The notes under the pieces are model-generated. The model was not told the origin of the DNA, made no database searches, and saw only the letters and a list, made by a program, of their open reading frames with translations. From Devosia equisanguinis (GTDB lineage: Bacteria > Pseudomonadota > Alphaproteobacteria > Rhizobiales > Devosiaceae): 45,042 bases of DNA. The translations under genes were made by a program, and so were the position numbers. How positions within the stretch are numbered: the stretch's first letter is position 1; every line of letters starts with the position of its first letter. Where the stretch lies: the NCBI RefSeq assembly GCF_900631955.1, contig NZ_UZWD01000024.1, forward strand, positions 1-45,042, written 5' to 3'. Below, in pieces: positions 42,090 through 45,042 of this stretch.

Positions 42090-42118
42090 AAAAAAACGGC
42101 GGGATTGCTCCCGCCGTT
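42090..42118 (-). terminator. Rho-independent terminator of sodB
   Basis: On the minus strand AACGGCGGGA-gcaa-TCCCGCCGTT forms a perfect 10-base stem followed by a run of seven T (42096-42090). It lies 23 bases beyond the sodB stop. This is the clearest terminator of the window. Confidence 0.9.
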
Positions 42119-42141
42119 GGATGGGTGAAGCGGCGCCTGGA

Positions 42142-42756
42142 TCAGGCGGTGGCTTCCTCGAACAGCTTTCCGACGTGTTCCCAGTTCACGAGATTGTCGA
42201 ACCAGGCTTCGAGATATTTCGGGCGGGCGTTGCGGTAGTCGATGTAGTAGGAGTGTTCCCACACGTCGACGCCGAGCAGCGGCTTGCCGCCATGGACCAG
42301 CGGGGACTCGCCATTGGCGGTCTTGGTCACTTCCAGCTTGCCGGTCTTGTGGTTGAGCGACAGCCAGGCCCAGCCCGAACCGAACTGGGTGGTGCCGGCC
42401 TGGATGAAATCGCCGCGGAACTTGTCGAAGCCGCCCAGGTCTTCATCGATCTTGGCTGCGAGCTTGCCCGGCAGGGACTTGCCGCCGCCATTGGGCTTCA
42501 TCCAGTTCCAGAAATGGACGTGGTTATAGTGCTGGCCGGCATTGTTGAAGAGGCCGGCATTCTTGCCAAAGCTCTCCTTGACGATGTCTTCGAGCTCGAG
42601 AATTTCCAGACCCGACCCTTCCAGCAGCTTTTCGCCATTGGTGACGTAAGCCTGGTGGTGCTTGTCGTGGTGGAATTCGAGCGTTTCCGCCGACATATAG
42701 GGGCCCAGCGCATCGTAAGCGTAGGGCAGCGGGGGAAGGGTGAACTTGGTGGTCAT
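42142..42756 (-). CDS. sodB: Superoxide dismutase, Fe-type
   Basis: 204 residues, the Fe/Mn family. The metal ligands are in LEFHHDKHHQAYV, FNNAGQHYNHVHFW and DVWEHSYYIDYRNARPKYLEAW. The second-sphere Gln lies in NNAGQH, the Fe-type position, and the Mn-type Gln later in the chain is replaced by Gly (TANGESP), so iron is the likely metal, though cambialism cannot be excluded. It removes superoxide in the cytoplasm; there is no signal peptide. It has its own terminator and probably its own promoter in the 98 bases after ptrB. Confidence 0.94.
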   Translation of the reverse strand: MTTKFTLPPLPYAYDALGPYMSAETLEFHHDKHHQAYVTNGEKLLEGSGLEILELEDIVKESFGKNAGLFNNAGQHYNHVHFWNWMKPNGGGKSLPGKLAAKIDEDLGGFDKFRGDFIQAGTTQFGSGWAWLSLNHKTGKLEVTKTANGESPLVHGGKPLLGVDVWEHSYYIDYRNARPKYLEAWFDNLVNWEHVGKLFEEATA

Positions 42757-42854
42757 GTTAGCCTCCGTTCGAGAATGGTATGACGCTGGAAGAACCGGCT
42801 ATAGGGCTGTGGTTATAGGCGCATGCGCGTGTCGCAACAATGTCGGTGGGTGAA

Positions 42855-44930
42855 CTAACCGTCCAATCCGACTGACTTTATTGCAAAGGCGTAGCACTGG
42901 GCGGTTTCCTTGAGACGGTCGAAGCGACCGGACGCGCCGCCATGGCCGGCACCCATATTGGTCTTGAGGTATAATGGTGCATCCCCGGTCTTGGTTGCCC
43001 GAAGTTTTGCCACCCATTTGGCAGGTTCCCAATAGGTGACGCGCGGATCGGTCAGCCCGGCCAGGGCGAAAATCGGCGGATAGGCCTGGGCAGACACCGC
43101 CTCGTAAGGGGCATAGGCGGCGATACGCTCATAGTCGGCGGGGGAAGTGATGGGATTGCCCCATTCTGGCCATTCCGGCGGAGTCAGCGGCAGGGTGTCG
43201 TCGAGCATGGTGTTGAGCACGTCGACAAAGGGCACCTGTGCGATGACGCCGCCCCAGAGGTCCGGCCTGAGATTGGCGATGGCGCCCATCAGCATGCCAC
43301 CGGCCGAGCCGCCCTGGGCGACGATTTTGCCCTTTGACGTATAGCCCTGCTCGATCAGCATTTCGGCGGCGGCGATGAAATCGGTAAAGGTGTTGGTCTT
43401 ATGCTCGCGGCGACCGTGCTTGTACCAGCGATAGCCCTTTTCCATGCCGCCGCGGATATGGGCGGTGGCGTAGACAAAGCCGCGATCGACCAGCGACAGC
43501 ACCGAAACCGAGAAGGCCGCCGGCATCGACATGCCATAGGCGCCATAGCCGTAGAGCAAGGCGGGGTTGGAGCCGTCCAACTGCGTGCCCTTGCGACAGA
43601 GCAAGGTGACCGGCACCTGCTCGCCATCGGGCGCGGTGGCGAAGAGCCGGCGGGTTTCGTAATCGGCGGGGTTGTGGCCCGAGGGCACTTCCTGGGTTTT
43701 CAGCAGGGTGCGCTGGCCGGTTTCGAGATCGAAATCGAAGACCTGGCTGGGCGTGGTGGGCGAGGAATAGGACAGGCGGAACACCGAGGTGTCGAATTCA
43801 TAGCCGGTGGACATGCCCAGCGAATAGGCCTCCTCGGCGAAGCGCACGACCTCTTCCTTGCCGGTGCGCAGGTCGCGGGCGACGATGCGCGGCAAGCCGT
43901 CCTCGCGCTCCAGCCGCAGCAGATGGTTTTTGAGCAAGGCGACGTCGAGCACCAGCACGCCTTCGCGATGCGGCACGATGTCGACCCAGTTTTCGGCAGC
44001 CGGCGCGTCGGCGGGGACGGTCACGATCTTGTAGTCCTCGGCGCCGTCCGCATTGGTGCGGATATAGAGGACGCCGTCGCGCTCATCGACCTCGTATTCG
44101 CGATCGGTGACGCGGGGGGCGACGAGGCGCGGCTCACCGCCCTGTTCCGCGTCGATGAGATAGATTTCCGAGGTCTGGTGATCGTGGGCGTCGATGACGA
44201 TGAACTTGTCCGACAGCGTCTTGCCGACGCCGACGAAGAAACCGGGATCGCTCTCCTCATAGATGATCGGGTCGGCGGCCTGGTCGGTGCCCAGATCGTG
44301 GCGGCGCACGCGATAGGGGCGGTGGTTGTCGTCATATTCGGTGTAGTAGATGGAATTGGAGTCATTGCTCCAGACATAGGAGCCGGCGGTCTCCCGGATC
44401 ACCTCGCCGGTATCGGTGAGGCTGGCGAGATCGCGCAGCACGATGTCGTAATATTCCGAGCCGGCGCGGTCGGCGGCCCAGGCGAGCAGAGCGTGGCCGG
44501 GATCGTGGCTGGCGCCGGCAAAGCCGAAATAGCCATCGCCCGCTTCGATATTGCAATCGAGCAGCACGGTCTCGGCGCCGCCATCGCGGGCGGTGCGCAC
44601 GATCTGGGGATATTGCTTGCCCTCGAGCATGCGCGAATTATAGGCGAAGGGACCGTCCGGAGAGGGTACGCCGCTGTCGTCTTCCTTGATGCGGCCGCGA
44701 ATCTCCTTGTAGATCGCGTCCTGCAGATCGGCGGTCGGCTGGCCGAATTCGGCCTCGTAATAATCGTTCTCCGCCTCGAGATAGGCGCGGATCTCGGCAT
44801 CCAGCGTCTCGGGCTTCTGCATCACCTCCTGCCAATTGTCGGCGCGCAGCCAGGCATAGTCATCGACGCGGGTGGCGCCGTGATGGCTATGGGAATGGGC
44901 AAGGCGCTTGGCGATGGGGGCTTTGGCCAT
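42855..44930 (-). CDS. ptrB: Oligopeptidase B (S9 family serine peptidase)
   Basis: 691 residues, cytoplasmic. The N-terminal 400 residues are the seven-bladed propeller that admits only short peptides; the C-terminal alpha/beta hydrolase holds the nucleophile Ser542 in GGSAGG, the Asp region LTDPRVTYWEPAKWVAKLR and the His in GAGHGGASGR. Oligopeptidase B cuts after Arg and Lys. The substrate-pocket acidic residues lie within YGMSMPAAFSV and RGGMEKGYRWYKHGRR. Length and motif spacing match the family. The N-terminal SHSHHGATR is His-rich. The gene begins 112 bases from the right window edge; nothing else is seen there. Confidence 0.95.
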   Translation of the reverse strand: MAKAPIAKRLAHSHSHHGATRVDDYAWLRADNWQEVMQKPETLDAEIRAYLEAENDYYEAEFGQPTADLQDAIYKEIRGRIKEDDSGVPSPDGPFAYNSRMLEGKQYPQIVRTARDGGAETVLLDCNIEAGDGYFGFAGASHDPGHALLAWAADRAGSEYYDIVLRDLASLTDTGEVIRETAGSYVWSNDSNSIYYTEYDDNHRPYRVRRHDLGTDQAADPIIYEESDPGFFVGVGKTLSDKFIVIDAHDHQTSEIYLIDAEQGGEPRLVAPRVTDREYEVDERDGVLYIRTNADGAEDYKIVTVPADAPAAENWVDIVPHREGVLVLDVALLKNHLLRLEREDGLPRIVARDLRTGKEEVVRFAEEAYSLGMSTGYEFDTSVFRLSYSSPTTPSQVFDFDLETGQRTLLKTQEVPSGHNPADYETRRLFATAPDGEQVPVTLLCRKGTQLDGSNPALLYGYGAYGMSMPAAFSVSVLSLVDRGFVYATAHIRGGMEKGYRWYKHGRREHKTNTFTDFIAAAEMLIEQGYTSKGKIVAQGGSAGGMLMGAIANLRPDLWGGVIAQVPFVDVLNTMLDDTLPLTPPEWPEWGNPITSPADYERIAAYAPYEAVSAQAYPPIFALAGLTDPRVTYWEPAKWVAKLRATKTGDAPLYLKTNMGAGHGGASGRFDRLKETAQCYAFAIKSVGLDG

Positions 44931-45042
44931 GGTGAGGCAATCTCCACGAAGGGCAGGGCGCGGCCGGGCCGCGCGATAGGACTGGCAAGGACATAGGCCT
45001 TGGCCGGAGCGATGGAAAGGGGCGGTGCCCGGATTTGGAGGG

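Larger units (their letters stand above)
41624..42141. other. 518-base gene-free stretch made largely of repeats
   Basis: No convincing gene on either strand. From left to right it holds an inverted C/G-rich repeat pair (41724-41849), a second inverted pair (41957-42043) and the terminator of sodB (42090-42118). The rest is unremarkable GC-rich spacer. Confidence 0.7.

Noticed and set aside
43401..44996. 531-residue plus-strand open frame
   Set aside because: Fully antisense to oligopeptidase B; Gly/Ala/Val/Ile/Asp repeats reflect the reverse complement of its codons.

Overview
The window reads as a chromosomal segment of a GC-rich alphaproteobacterium of the order Hyphomicrobiales (Rhizobiales). 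My best guess is Devosia or a close relative, but that is inference from gene content and not from a marker gene. Supporting signs are the aerobic (cobG/cobF-type) cobalamin genes, a rhamnose locus laid out as in Rhizobium leguminosarum (rhaDI divergent from rhaRSTPQU), a Rhizobium etli-type asparaginase, DUF3422 and DUF1127 proteins, and intergenic palindromic repeats typical of the order. I saw no phage, IS element, CRISPR array, rRNA or tRNA. Almost all the DNA is coding, mostly in tight operons whose neighbours overlap by 4 bases.

Layout. (1) 1-6600: a small gene at the left edge, a phosphohexomutase, then a phosphonate/phosphate ABC transporter (phnC-phnD-phnE-phnE) preceded by phnN. A good Pho box lies before phnC and a weaker one before phnN. 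(2) 6715-9156: a membrane MHYT-GGDEF-EAL protein for cyclic-di-GMP. (3) 9177-15207: seven genes of aerobic cobalamin synthesis, transcribed leftward as cobF, cobG-H-I-J-L-M; cobK is absent from its usual place between cobJ and cobL. (4) 15287-18655: a copper module with a DUF305 secreted protein, a CopZ-like chaperone, CueR and CopA. A textbook CueR promoter lies before copA and a probable second one before the DUF305 gene. (5) 18830-26063: an Fnr-type regulator, cydDC and divergent cydABX (cytochrome bd oxidase and its assembly transporter). A perfect FNR box lies in the divergent gap and a strong terminator follows cydX. (6) 26392-27525: a DUF1127 micro-protein, a small lipoprotein and a YbaK-type deacylase. 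(7) 27694-37221: L-rhamnose catabolism and uptake. (8) 37225-45042: a DUF3422 membrane protein, an SDR epimerase-like protein, two small secreted proteins sharing an upstream sequence box, an asparaginase, a 518-bp gene-free stretch of inverted repeats, an Fe-type superoxide dismutase and an oligopeptidase B.

How the parts fit. Several blocks carry their own sensor or operator: phosphate starvation (Pho boxes), copper (CueR operators), oxygen (Fnr and FNR box) and rhamnose (DeoR-type RhaR). The most informative oddities are missing partners of otherwise complete pathways (cobK, rhaK, the C-P lyase core), a probable copper-responsive promoter in the gap shared with cobF, five intergenic loci that each hold a pair of palindromic units in opposite orientation, and a shared promoter box before two adjacent exported proteins. 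I did not find a clearly new defence or mobile system; the window looks like core and metabolic accessory chromosome.
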